Source: RGIG8775 sp045660295
Lineage (GTDB): Bacteria > Bacillota > Clostridia > Oscillospirales > CAG-272
NCBI GenBank assembly: GCA_045660295.1
Contig: JAZRDN010000030.1
Span: 8,810-72,809, forward strand
Length of the DNA stretch: 64,000 nucleotides
Reading direction: 5' to 3'
Shown: piece by piece, positions 52,861 to 60,749 of the stretch
How the letters are laid out: each line of letters opens with the position of its first letter
How positions within the stretch are numbered: the first letter of the stretch is position 1
Made by a program: the position numbers and the translations under genes
The notes under the pieces: generated by a model
Databases searched by the model: none
The model's input: only the letters and a program-made list of their open reading frames with translations
What the model was told of the DNA's origin: nothing

Positions 52861-52922
52861 AAGGCTAAATCTATGCTTAAATCGATAGGATTATCGAAAT
52901 AACGCTGTTTTTAGCCTTTTTT
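52861..52922 (+). terminator. Branched terminator-like structure downstream of spoIIID
   Basis: AAGGCTAAA (52861-52869) pairs with TTTAGCCTT (52910-52918), enclosing an inner hairpin TCGATA/TATCGA (52882-52897), and runs into six T. It is likely the spoIIID terminator but has a more complex fold than usual. Confidence 0.5.
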
Positions 52923-52930
52923 GCACCCCG

Positions 52931-52960
52931 AATTATACAAAATTTGCATTTTGTATAATT
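52931..52960. terminator. AT-rich 13-bp hairpin
   Basis: Perfect stem AATTATACAAAAT / ATTTTGTATAATT with a TTGC loop in the 241-nt gap between spoIIID and the convergent GNAT gene. It is a possible second, bidirectional terminator; the remainder of the gap shows nothing else. Confidence 0.45.
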
Positions 52961-53023
52961 GCTTGTGTGTAATCAAGAATAACTCCCTTTACCCGCCTAT
53001 AGATACAAATCACCTTTTATTAA

Positions 53024-53548
53024 TTACAGCTTCTTCTCCAAGCAAACCAATCTGAAATTTCCGATACCGTTGAATTCGCTGACAACTATACCAACTTCGT
53101 TGTATCCTAATTTTTTGTACAACGCTCTTGCTATATGATTCTTTTCCCACGTATCTATGCGAAGATAACGACAGCCATTTTCGAGCGAGTATTGCTCATA
53201 AAATTTCATAAATTTTGTACCATAGCCGTTGCGCTTCACCCTCGGAGACACCGCCAAGGTGTGCAAAACCATTATTTCGGCATCGGGGGCCGAATGTTTC
53301 CAATTCACGTCAGCATATTCATCAAGCTGTACATGATTTATACGGGAAGATGCAACTATGACGCCGTTGTCTTCTTCAACGAACATCTCACCGGCCTCGA
53401 TGGCATTTTGGGCGGTGCTTTTTGTAGGGTACACTCCCCTTTTCCACCCGATACTTGCGGAGCTATTCTGGTTTTCCTGCTCGGTGTGCAGTTCATCGTA
53501 TATTTCAACTATTCTGTCGAGGTCGTTCAAAACGGCTTTTCTAAACAT
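53024..53548 (-). CDS. GNAT-family N-acetyltransferase
   Basis: 174 aa. The N-terminal MFRKAVLNDLDRIVEIYDELH, then EDNGVIVASSRINHV, and the acetyl-CoA-binding motif A as VLHTLAVSPRVKRNGYGTKFMKFYEQYS (R-x-x-G-Y-G) followed by LRIDTWEKNHIARALYKKLGYNEVG. Substrate unknown. The ATG is preceded by AAGGAG at ideal spacing; single-gene unit with its own promoter at 53582. Confidence 0.92.
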   Translation of the reverse strand: MFRKAVLNDLDRIVEIYDELHTEQENQNSSASIGWKRGVYPTKSTAQNAIEAGEMFVEEDNGVIVASSRINHVQLDEYADVNWKHSAPDAEIMVLHTLAVSPRVKRNGYGTKFMKFYEQYSLENGCRYLRIDTWEKNHIARALYKKLGYNEVGIVVSEFNGIGNFRLVCLEKKL

Positions 53549-53581
53549 AGCAACTCCTTAGTGGATCAACACTTTTTTATA

Positions 53582-53610
53582 ATTATATCACTTTTAGGTA
53601 TATACATCAA
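53582..53610 (-). promoter_or_regulatory. Sigma-A-type promoter for the GNAT gene
   Basis: Minus strand: TTGATG (53605-53610), 17-bp spacer, TATAAT (53582-53587). Confidence 0.72.
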
Positions 53611-53682
53611 GAGCTTTTTTGTTTTTATTTGGTCAAAAGCATCGAGAATTTACAGTTTGTTTATAAAAAATCGAACAATATG

Positions 53683-53691
53683 TGGTATAAT
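53683..53691 (+). promoter_or_regulatory. Extended -10 promoter
   Basis: TGGTATAAT with no good -35 at the usual distance; the TG dinucleotide would compensate. It lies about 30 nt before the start at 53722. Confidence 0.6.
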
Positions 53692-53721
53692 CATAATAAT
53701 AATTTATTTCGGAGGCTTATC

Positions 53722-54147
53722 ATGGCAATTAAAATGCGTTTCCTTTACTACTCCAAGCAAAAAAAGATGAAAGCGCTCGGAGAGCTTATCAAGCAGGAGT
53801 TCCAGCTTGACAACATCAATGCTTTTGACATTATTCCCCCTGCATATTCTTGCGAGAAAGAACGTCTTGTTATTCTCGGTATATCCACCAAGGGCGATCT
53901 TGACGACACTGTAAGACGCTTCTGCAGCGAGCTCAACCCCAAGAAGGCTACCAACGTTGCGGTTGTGATTGACGGTAACGAGGCGGGCGCAAGCAAGGTT
54001 CTCGAGGCTCTTAAGATAGCAGGCACAAACATAGCAGGCGACGTTCAGTACCTCACATGCGGACTCTTCAACACGAAGCTTTCCGATGAGGAAAAGACAA
54101 ACCTTCTTGCGTGGGCTCGCGACATCGTTGATAACAAGCTTGTTTAA
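53722..54147 (+). CDS. Conserved-looking 141-aa protein, flavodoxin-like in shape
   Basis: Start at the ATG 53722, preceded by GGAGG. The chain alternates strands and helices: MAIKMRFLYYSKQ, a helix (MKALGELIKQEF), RLVILGIS, TNVAVVIDGNEAGASKVLEALKIAG, and a final helix LSDEEKTNLLAWARDI. The order and length resemble a flavodoxin-like fold, but the usual phosphate-binding T-x-T-G-x-T loop is missing. It is a single-gene unit with good codon use and a strong terminator. No family is recognised with confidence. Confidence 0.72.
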   Translation: MAIKMRFLYYSKQKKMKALGELIKQEFQLDNINAFDIIPPAYSCEKERLVILGISTKGDLDDTVRRFCSELNPKKATNVAVVIDGNEAGASKVLEALKIAGTNIAGDVQYLTCGLFNTKLSDEEKTNLLAWARDIVDNKLV

Positions 54148-54162
54148 TTACATATTATTAAA

Positions 54163-54192
54163 ACTACAGCCGAAATCGGCTGTAGTTTTTTT
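54163..54192. terminator. Strong bidirectional terminator
   Basis: 11-bp stem ACTACAGCCGA / TCGGCTGTAGT followed by seven T on the plus strand; T-rich in the other direction too, so it also serves galM. Confidence 0.9.
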
Positions 54193-54199
54193 GCGGATA

Positions 54200-55261
54200 T
54201 TATTCAGCTGAAAATGCGTAAACCGTCGTATAATCGTAGGTTTCGCCTACATCGAGAGTAACGTCGGTAAAGTTGGAGTGATTTATAGCATCGGGCATGT
54301 GCTGTGTTTCAAGACAAAGCGCCATTTGCTTTTTCTTTACACAACCGCCCTTAAAGGGATATCCGTCGTCCTCAAGGAAGTTACCTGTATAAAGCTGAAC
54401 GCAGGGCTGATTTGTGTACATTTTCATAACTCTGCCCGACTTGGGGTCCTTGAGCGTTGCGCGCAGAACAGGTTCCTTGCTCTCTCCGCCCGTAAAGTTG
54501 AAGCAGTGGTCATAACCTCCCGCGATCTTGAGGTCAACATTGTCAGCGTCTATCTCGTCACCAACGAGCTTGCCCATTCTGAAATCAAACGGTGTTCCGT
54601 CAACCGAGGCTATCTCGCCGGTGGGAATAAGACGCGAATCTGTCTTGATATAGGATTCGGCATCCATTTCAAGATAATGTCCCTTCACGCAACCGCTTGC
54701 GTAACCGCCAAGATTAAAGTAAGCATGGTTTGTGAGGTTAAGAATAGTCTTTTTATCGGTGGTAGCCTGATATCTGATAGAAAGTGCGTTATCGGCTGTA
54801 AGCACGTACGTAACCTTAACGGAAAGTGTTCCGGGATAACCCTCCTCGCCATCAGGAGATACGTATTCAAGCTCAAGCGCGGGAGAATTGCCGTCAATAG
54901 GTGTTGCCTTCCAAATCTTTTTATCAAAGCCAACCTTGCCGCCGTGAAGATGGTTTACGGCATTATTGTTGCAGAAAAGTGAATATTCCTTGCCGTCAAG
55001 AGTAAACTTACCCTTGCAAATACGGTTGCCGAAGCGGCCTATAAGCGCGCCTTGATAGCCCGAAGCCTTTATGTAATAGTCAACATTATCATAACCGCCG
55101 ATAACGTCTGTGAGTCTTCCCTCTTTGTCAGACACGTTTATCTGATTGATGATTCCCCCAAGGTCGAGTATCTTTACAGACATTCCGTTGTTGTTTTCGA
55201 GTGTGTAAGCATATACGTCGCTTCCGCACGCAAGCGTACCGAATTTCTTCTTTGTAATCAT
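54200..55261 (-). CDS. galM: Aldose 1-epimerase (galactose mutarotase)
   Basis: Interconverts alpha and beta anomers of galactose or glucose, 353 aa. Family motifs: GALIGRFGNRICKGKFTLDGKEY, NHLHGGKVGFDKKIW (first catalytic His region), ILNLTNHAYFNLGG (second His), AGGYDHCFNF and VQLYTGNFLE. I start at the ATG 55261 because AGGAAGGAAG lies directly upstream; a codon 21 nt earlier overlaps galE. It is the last gene of the sugar cluster, 13 nt after galE. Confidence 0.93.
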   Translation of the reverse strand: MITKKKFGTLACGSDVYAYTLENNNGMSVKILDLGGIINQINVSDKEGRLTDVIGGYDNVDYYIKASGYQGALIGRFGNRICKGKFTLDGKEYSLFCNNNAVNHLHGGKVGFDKKIWKATPIDGNSPALELEYVSPDGEEGYPGTLSVKVTYVLTADNALSIRYQATTDKKTILNLTNHAYFNLGGYASGCVKGHYLEMDAESYIKTDSRLIPTGEIASVDGTPFDFRMGKLVGDEIDADNVDLKIAGGYDHCFNFTGGESKEPVLRATLKDPKSGRVMKMYTNQPCVQLYTGNFLEDDGYPFKGGCVKKKQMALCLETQHMPDAINHSNFTDVTLDVGETYDYTTVYAFSAE

Positions 55262-55274
55262 TTTTCTTCCTTCC

Positions 55275-56288
55275 TCAATCACCGTAGCCGTTGGGATTCA
55301 TTTGCTGCCAATTGTTGGAGTCACGGCACATATCTTCAATATTATATTGAGCCTTCCAACCGAGGATTTCAGCCGCCTTTGTGGGGTCCGCGTAACATTC
55401 GTCGATGTCTCCGGGACGCCTGGGAGCAATGATATAGTTTATCTTGATGCCCGTAGCCTTTTCATATGCGTTGACAATGTCAAGCACCGAATATCCAACG
55501 CCTGTACCTATATTGTAATATTCAACACCCGTAACCTTTTCAGCTCTCGCAAGAGCCTTAAGGTGAGCCTTTGCCAAGTCTACAACGTGGATATAATCTC
55601 TTACGCCTGTTCCGTCATGTGTGTTATAGTCGTTACCAAACACCGAGAGATATTCTCTCTTGCCTAAAGCAACCTGCGTAATATAAGGAAGAAGATTATT
55701 GGGAATACCCTTAGGGTCTTCACCGATAAGTCCGCTCTTGTGTGCTCCGATGGGGTTGAAATAACGAAGAACCGAAATACTCCACTCGTTATCCGAAACG
55801 AAAAGATCTTTGAGTATTCTTTCGATCATCAGCTTGGTCTCACCGTAAGGATTGGTTGTAGAGAGCGGAAAATCTTCTCTGATCGGAACACTTTCGGGCT
55901 TTCCGTAAACTGTTGCGGAAGAGCTGAAAACGATTCTCTTTGTGCCGTGTTTTTGCATTACGTTACAAAGATTGAACGTGCCTGTAAGGTTGTTGTGATA
56001 GTAACGGAGTGGCTGAAGAACAGACTCACCGACAGCCTTAAGTCCCGCAAAGTGGATAACGCTGTCTATCTCGTTTTCTTCAAAGATTTTGTCGATAGCA
56101 TCATAATCAAGAAGATCCGCTTCATAGAACTTAAAATCCTTTCCTGTTATCTTTTTTATTCTATCAAGCACGACAGGCTTACTGTTGCAGAAATTGTCAA
56201 GAACTATTACTTCATTGTTCTCGTTAAGAAGCTCCACTATAGTGTGAGATCCGATAAATCCAGCTCCGCCGGTAACTAAAATTGCCAT
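55275..56288 (-). CDS. galE: UDP-glucose 4-epimerase
   Basis: NAD-dependent short-chain dehydrogenase-type epimerase of the Leloir pathway, 337 aa. The nucleotide-binding GGAGFIGSH is at the N-terminus, the catalytic Ser and Tyr-x3-Lys are in SSSATVYGKP and NPYGETKLMIE, and APRRPGDIDECYADPTKA marks the C-terminal substrate region. Central in a three-gene cluster with a nucleotidyltransferase and galM; galK and galT are not present. Confidence 0.95.
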   Translation of the reverse strand: MAILVTGGAGFIGSHTIVELLNENNEVIVLDNFCNSKPVVLDRIKKITGKDFKFYEADLLDYDAIDKIFEENEIDSVIHFAGLKAVGESVLQPLRYYHNNLTGTFNLCNVMQKHGTKRIVFSSSATVYGKPESVPIREDFPLSTTNPYGETKLMIERILKDLFVSDNEWSISVLRYFNPIGAHKSGLIGEDPKGIPNNLLPYITQVALGKREYLSVFGNDYNTHDGTGVRDYIHVVDLAKAHLKALARAEKVTGVEYYNIGTGVGYSVLDIVNAYEKATGIKINYIIAPRRPGDIDECYADPTKAAEILGWKAQYNIEDMCRDSNNWQQMNPNGYGD

Positions 56289-56311
56289 TTATATGTACCT
56301 CATTTCAAAAA

Positions 56312-57217
56312 TCATTTCCAAAGCCCGTCGGGATACTCGCCCGTGTCTATAAGCGCGCGCAGTCCCGCAACCACCTTTTCCTTATCCTCGCTATATGTAA
56401 CGCCGTACCATTTTGCATTGGTGGAATATACCTTTACATCACTCTTACCGGCGTGCATGGCATCGCCTACCGACATCGGAAGATAACATTCGCACTTCAT
56501 GGGATTTTCGGGTATCTTCGCTATAAATTCAGAAAAGCTCTCCTCAAGCAAAGAAAAGATAGCGGGTGTAAAGCCCCAGAAGTTCATGGACACTATAGTC
56601 TCGTAAGGAAGCGGATACTTTTTGTCATCCTCAAAATAAGCCGCCTGCGGTCCGTCAGGCATTATCTTTGTAGTTTCCACGATATTTTCAAGCATGCCGT
56701 CATCGGATATCTTGCACACACCGCGAGAGACTGTTCCGTTTTCCGTAAGAGTATTTCCAAGAACATAACCAACCATTGCGGCGTTAGCTATACCGTTTTT
56801 ATCTTCGGCGTTCTTAAGGTGATCGGAAATTATTTCAAACGCTTCTCGACCATAAAAATCATCTGAATTGATAACCGCAAAATTGTCATCTATTTTATCC
56901 TTAGCACAAAGAAGCGCGTGCGTGGTTCCCCAAGGCTTAGCGCGTCCTTCGGGTATAGTTGCCTCGGGAACAAATCTGTCAATTGCCTGGAAAGCGTATT
57001 CGACCTTTATCTTTGAAGAAATACGCGAGCCTATGGTTTCTTTGAAATCGGCAAGGTTTTCTTCCTTGATAATAAACACTACCTTGTCAAAGCCTGCTTT
57101 GATAGCGTCATACACAGAAAAGTCTATTATAAACTCTCCGTTTTTTGTTATAGGATCGATCTGCTTGAGTCCACCGTAGCGCGAGCCCATGCCCGCTGCC
57201 AAAACAACAAGTGTCAT
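56312..57217 (-). CDS. Sugar-1-phosphate nucleotidyltransferase-like protein
   Basis: 301 aa. The nucleotide-binding signature is right at the N-terminus: VVLAAGMGSRYGGLKQIDPI, with VINSDDFYG as the metal-binding acidic motif. Start at the ATG 57217 after a GGAGGT site; a codon 12 nt further up is less likely. The rest aligns loosely with UTP-sugar uridylyltransferases. As first gene before galE and galM it may make UDP-galactose or UDP-glucose from the sugar phosphate, replacing galT. Exact substrate is an inference from context. Confidence 0.83.
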   Translation of the reverse strand: MTLVVLAAGMGSRYGGLKQIDPITKNGEFIIDFSVYDAIKAGFDKVVFIIKEENLADFKETIGSRISSKIKVEYAFQAIDRFVPEATIPEGRAKPWGTTHALLCAKDKIDDNFAVINSDDFYGREAFEIISDHLKNAEDKNGIANAAMVGYVLGNTLTENGTVSRGVCKISDDGMLENIVETTKIMPDGPQAAYFEDDKKYPLPYETIVSMNFWGFTPAIFSLLEESFSEFIAKIPENPMKCECYLPMSVGDAMHAGKSDVKVYSTNAKWYGVTYSEDKEKVVAGLRALIDTGEYPDGLWK

Positions 57218-57247
57218 ATTAACCTCCAAAAAATTTTTTTACATCTC

Positions 57248-57276
57248 ATTATAACTCTTTTTTATAAATAAATCAA
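57248..57276 (-). promoter_or_regulatory. Sigma-A-type promoter for the galE cluster
   Basis: Minus strand: TTGATT (57271-57276), 17-bp spacer, TATAAT (57248-57253). Confidence 0.75.
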
Positions 57277-57337
57277 TAGAATTTTGCGTAAAAACCTTTG
57301 TTTTTTTATATTTTTGAAAGAATCTTTCGACATGCGC

Positions 57338-57366
57338 TTGACAAAGTTATAACAATATGTTAGAAT
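57338..57366 (+). promoter_or_regulatory. Sigma-A-type promoter for the Crp-like/ABC unit
   Basis: TTGACA (57338-57343), 17-bp spacer, TAGAAT (57361-57366). Predicted start of transcription near 57373. Confidence 0.75.
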
Positions 57367-57397
57367 AGTGTATCACATGAGACATTTTGGAGGGCGT

Positions 57398-58072
57398 TTG
57401 AAAAAAGAAGATACTATATTAAAACTAAAAAAACACATACTTTTTAAGAATGTTGACACGCTTACACTGTCAGATATACTATTGACTGACTGCTGTGAGC
57501 TTGAAACGTTCAAGGCTGGGGACGAGATACTCTCCCCCAATAATGAAGAAAAACGCCTGGGCTTCATTCTTTCGGGCGAAGCAAGTGTCTATTCGGCAGA
57601 CGGCAACCGTTCGGTGCTTCTGCGTTCGCTTGGCGAAGGCGATACATTCGGTGTTTCCAATCTTTTTGATGAAAACAATCGCTTTGTTAGCCTTATCGTT
57701 GCCAAACGCGCATCAAGCGTAATTTTCTTCACTGCCGCCGCAATTGGAAAATTGCTTGATAATAGCTCAGCGTTCAGAATGAGTTATATCAAATTTTTAT
57801 CCGAAAGGATCTGCTTTCTGAACAAAAAGATATCCTGCTTTACCGCAGGAAGCCCCGAGAGACGGCTGGCAGTCTTTTTATGCTCACAGAGACCGGAAAA
57901 CAGCTTTTCTGTAAGCATAAACGCCAATTCCCTGTCCGAGATGCTCAACATCGGGCGAGCGTCCCTGTACAGAGCCTTCGACAAGCTGATTGCTGACGGT
58001 TTTATAACCAAGGACGGAAAAACTATAACTCTGATTGACAGATCCGCTCTCGAAACAAATTATATTGACTAA
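57398..58072 (+). CDS. Crp/Fnr-family transcriptional regulator
   Basis: 224 aa if started at the TTG 57398, which is the first codon after the GGAGGG site; upstream ATGs at 57368 and 57377 are at or before the predicted transcription start. The N-terminal cyclic-nucleotide-type beta-barrel is visible (GFILSGEASVYS, LLRSLGEGDTFGVSNLF), as is the C-terminal HTH (SEMLNIGRASLYRAFDKLIADGFI). It lacks the N-terminal cysteine cluster of Fnr. It directly precedes the ABC transporter and probably controls it in response to an unknown ligand. Confidence 0.85.
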   Translation: MKKEDTILKLKKHILFKNVDTLTLSDILLTDCCELETFKAGDEILSPNNEEKRLGFILSGEASVYSADGNRSVLLRSLGEGDTFGVSNLFDENNRFVSLIVAKRASSVIFFTAAAIGKLLDNSSAFRMSYIKFLSERICFLNKKISCFTAGSPERRLAVFLCSQRPENSFSVSINANSLSEMLNIGRASLYRAFDKLIADGFITKDGKTITLIDRSALETNYID

Positions 58073-58105
58073 CCGTAAGACTAAACAAAGAAAGGAAATA
58101 TTATT

Positions 58106-59092
58106 ATGAAAAATTCTGTTTTTACCAAAATCATGGCACTTGTATTTGCGCTCGTGCTCGTAGTCAGCATGCAGGCTTGCGGAAGCGCAACAAAAATTGA
58201 CGGAGAGCTTGAAATAAACGTATCCGTGCTCAACGGCACGACAGGCTTCGGCATGGCAAAGCTTATGAGTGATACCGCAAACGGAAACGCTTCGCTCAAC
58301 TATCAGTTCGCGGTTGAAACCGACGCTTCTGTTGTTACCGCAGGGCTTATCAACGGAACCGTAGATATTGCGGCTCTCCCCACCAATGCGGCATCGGTGG
58401 TATACAACAAGACCGAGGGCGGTGTTAAGGTACTCGCACTCAACACCCTCGGTGTCCTTTACGTAGTTGAAAACGGAAATACGATCACTTCCATCGCCGA
58501 CCTCGAAGGCAAAACAGTATATGCACCCGCACAGAACCCTGCGTTTGTTATGGAATACGTTGCAAAGCTGGCTGGAGTTAACGTAACTATCGATACCACG
58601 TACGCACAGCCTGCGGCTCTTATGCAGTTCGTAGCCGGCTCTCCTGAGGGCACAGTCGCCGTTCTTCCCGAACCCGTTCTCTCTGTCGCTAAGAGCAAGA
58701 ATGCCGCGCTCAACACGGTTCTTGACCTTACTGCCGAATGGAGCACAAAGGCTACCGATAGCGCGCTTGTTCAGGGATGTATCGTAGTTCGCACAGAGTT
58801 CCTTGAAAATCACCCCAAGGAGGTTGAGGAGTTCCTTAACGCTTACGAGTCTTCTGTAAATTATGTTAACACCAATGCTTCTGAAACCGCCACTCTTGTA
58901 GTTGACCTTGGTATCTACGCAGGCGCGGCAGCAGTAGCTGAAAAAGCGATCCCCAAGTGCAACATCAAGTATGTTGATGGAGCGGAAATGAAAACATTAC
59001 TCTCGGGCTTCCTTGCGGCAATGGAAACCGTAAATCCCACCTCTATAGGCGGCAAGCTTCCCGCGGACGATTTCTACTATAACGCTAAATAA
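58106..59092 (+). CDS. ABC transporter substrate-binding lipoprotein (NMT1/SsuA-like)
   Basis: 328 aa. Lipobox MQAC (C25) follows a hydrophobic signal. The body resembles the NMT1/THI5-TauA/SsuA group: FGMAKLMSD near the N-terminus, GLINGTVDIAALPTNAASVVYN (the ligand-site loop), and LEGKTVYAPAQNPAFVMEYV. Members bind thiamine precursors, sulfonates, nitrate or aromatic acids, and the ligand here is unknown. The stop shares one base with the permease ATG. An AAAGGAAA site precedes the start. Confidence 0.87.
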   Translation: MKNSVFTKIMALVFALVLVVSMQACGSATKIDGELEINVSVLNGTTGFGMAKLMSDTANGNASLNYQFAVETDASVVTAGLINGTVDIAALPTNAASVVYNKTEGGVKVLALNTLGVLYVVENGNTITSIADLEGKTVYAPAQNPAFVMEYVAKLAGVNVTIDTTYAQPAALMQFVAGSPEGTVAVLPEPVLSVAKSKNAALNTVLDLTAEWSTKATDSALVQGCIVVRTEFLENHPKEVEEFLNAYESSVNYVNTNASETATLVVDLGIYAGAAAVAEKAIPKCNIKYVDGAEMKTLLSGFLAAMETVNPTSIGGKLPADDFYYNAK

Positions 59093-59865
59093 TGAAATTT
59101 GTTAGAAAATCAATAAAATTTTTACTGATTCTTCTCTTCTGGCTCGGCGTGTGGGAGCTTGCGGCTCTCGCCGTCGGGCAAGAGCTTTTTATGCCAACTC
59201 CGATATCTGTTATCGTGTGCGGAGCAAGATTGCTTGTTACGCCGCTGTTTTGGCACACTATCGTGCGTTCTATCTTAAGAATAGTTATCGGCACGGTCAT
59301 CGCAATAATTCTCGGTACACTTCTGGCGATAATAACCTCACGCGCGAAAATCTTGCATGACCTTTTTTATCCTATGCTTACCATAGTGAAAGCTACTCCC
59401 GTAGCATCTTTTATAACACTTGCCATTATATGGATGGGCGCAAGAAAACTCCCCGTGTTCATTTGCGCGCTCATGGTCTTCCCTATCGTTTGGGCGGCAG
59501 TCAGCGACGGAATATCGGCAATAGATAAAAAGCACAAAGAGCTGGCGCATGTTTTCGGCTTCTCAACAAAAAAGAGGTTTAGACTCATATATATACCTAC
59601 CATTGCGCCCTATTTTCTTTCGGCATGCAAAACCTCCGTGGGACTCGCGTGGAAGGCGGGCGTTGCCGCCGAGGTGCTTGCGGTCTCCCCAGATTCTATC
59701 GGAAAACAGCTTTTCAACGCGCGAACATATTACGAGATCCCCGAGCTTTTTGCGTGGACGATAACGGTCATTATCCTTTCGCTTGTTATAGAGCTTGCAG
59801 TGACAAAAGTCTTTGAAAGTCTCGGAAAAAAGTATGCTTATGTGAGGAATTATGATAAAAATTAA
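59092..59865 (+). CDS. ABC transporter permease (TauC/SsuC-like)
   Basis: 257 aa with about six membrane helices and the binding-protein-dependent transport signature in AWKAGVAAEVLAVSPDSIGKQLFNA (EAA-type loop that contacts the ATPase). The N-terminal LILLFWLGVWELAALAVGQELFMPTP is typical of this subfamily. It overlaps the upstream gene by one base and the downstream ATPase gene by 14 bases, so all three subunits are translationally coupled. Confidence 0.9.
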   Translation: MKFVRKSIKFLLILLFWLGVWELAALAVGQELFMPTPISVIVCGARLLVTPLFWHTIVRSILRIVIGTVIAIILGTLLAIITSRAKILHDLFYPMLTIVKATPVASFITLAIIWMGARKLPVFICALMVFPIVWAAVSDGISAIDKKHKELAHVFGFSTKKRFRLIYIPTIAPYFLSACKTSVGLAWKAGVAAEVLAVSPDSIGKQLFNARTYYEIPELFAWTITVIILSLVIELAVTKVFESLGKKYAYVRNYDKN

Positions 59866-60418
59866 AAATATTATCAAGAATTACGGTAAAACCAGAGTCC
59901 TCGATGACTTTTCTATGGAATGTCCCGAGCACGGAGTGGTTGCGCTTATGGGCGCATCCGGTATCGGAAAAACCACACTGCTTAACATTATAGCGGGAAT
60001 AGAAAAAGCCGATTCCGGAGCGATCGAATCGACATTCGAAAAAATATCTTATAAATTCCAAGAGCCAAGGCTTTTGGGCTGGCTCACCGCGCTTGAAAAC
60101 GTAGAGTCGGTGCTTCCGGACCGCTCAAAAGACGATGCGCAAAGATGGCTTGAGTTGGTTGAGGTATCAGATAGCTGTAATAAATATCCTCATGAGCTTT
60201 CCGGTGGCATGCAACAGCGTGTTGCTTTGGCAAGAGCGCTGGCTTACGGCGGAGATCTCCTTCTGCTCGACGAACCATTCAGCGCTGTTGACAGTGATAC
60301 TAAGCGTGTTTTGATAAAGGCTATTAAGGACTATGCCCAAAGCCGCGCGGTCATTCTCGTTACGCACGATATATCCGAAGCGAAAGAGCTTGATGCCACC
60401 ATAATCACTATGAAATAG
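59852..60418 (+). CDS. ABC transporter ATP-binding protein (TauB/SsuB-like), short form
   Basis: 188 aa. Walker A GASGIGKTT, Q-loop KFQEPRLLGWLTALENV, signature LSGGMQQRVALARAL, Walker B LLLLDEPFSAVD and H-loop VTHDISEA are all intact. It ends soon after the H-loop (DATIITMK), roughly 50 residues shorter than typical SsuB or TauB. The missing part is a non-catalytic C-terminal extension, so it should still work. Last gene of the unit; no clear terminator before the tRNA promoter. Confidence 0.9.
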   Translation: MIKIKNIIKNYGKTRVLDDFSMECPEHGVVALMGASGIGKTTLLNIIAGIEKADSGAIESTFEKISYKFQEPRLLGWLTALENVESVLPDRSKDDAQRWLELVEVSDSCNKYPHELSGGMQQRVALARALAYGGDLLLLDEPFSAVDSDTKRVLIKAIKDYAQSRAVILVTHDISEAKELDATIITMK

Positions 60419-60459
60419 ACTGTCCCGAAAAAATTTTGAAAAATAAATTCAAAAAACTA

Positions 60460-60488
60460 TTGCTTTTTCATTTCGGTTGTGATATAAT
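60460..60488 (+). promoter_or_regulatory. Promoter for tRNA-Ser
   Basis: TTGCTT (60460-60465), 17-bp spacer, TATAAT (60483-60488). About 65 nt of leader precede the tRNA, including a small ACTC/GAGT hairpin. Confidence 0.7.
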
Positions 60489-60556
60489 ATTTAGCGTTGC
60501 AGGTTTTCTGCTTCTAATTTGCAAAAGTTAGACTCTTTTTGAGTTTAATCATATAC

Positions 60557-60645
60557 GGAGAGATATCGAAGTGGTCATAACGGGGCTGACTCGAAATCAG
60601 TTTGCGCTAACGCGCACGAGGGTTCGAATCCCTCTCTCTCCGCCA
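60557..60645 (+). tRNA. tRNA-Ser(CGA)
   Basis: Acceptor stem GGAGAGA / TCTCTCC with discriminator G and encoded CCA. The anticodon loop CTCGAAA gives anticodon CGA, reading UCG. The long variable arm (GCGC...GCGC type) is as expected for a class II tRNA, and the T arm is GGGTTCGAATCCC. Confidence 0.95.
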
Positions 60646-60648
60646 TTT

Positions 60649-60679
60649 AGGGCTAAAATCTTGCGATTTTAGCCCTTTT
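60649..60679 (+). terminator. Terminator after tRNA-Ser
   Basis: Perfect 12-bp stem AGGGCTAAAATC / GATTTTAGCCCT, TTGC loop, then TTT. Confidence 0.87.
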
Positions 60680-60683
60680 CCTC

Positions 60684-60712
60684 TTGAAGTATTCGTGTTT
60701 TTGTGATACAAT
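60684..60712 (+). promoter_or_regulatory. Sigma-A-type promoter for the DUF5714 gene
   Basis: TTGAAG (60684-60689), 17-bp spacer, TACAAT (60707-60712). Confidence 0.65.
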
Positions 60713-60749
60713 AAACTAACCGATAAATAAGAATTTGTTGAGGTTAATT

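Noticed and set aside
57884..58813. 309-codon antisense frame across the Crp-like and lipoprotein genes
   Set aside because: It crosses two real genes and has no start signal or domain.
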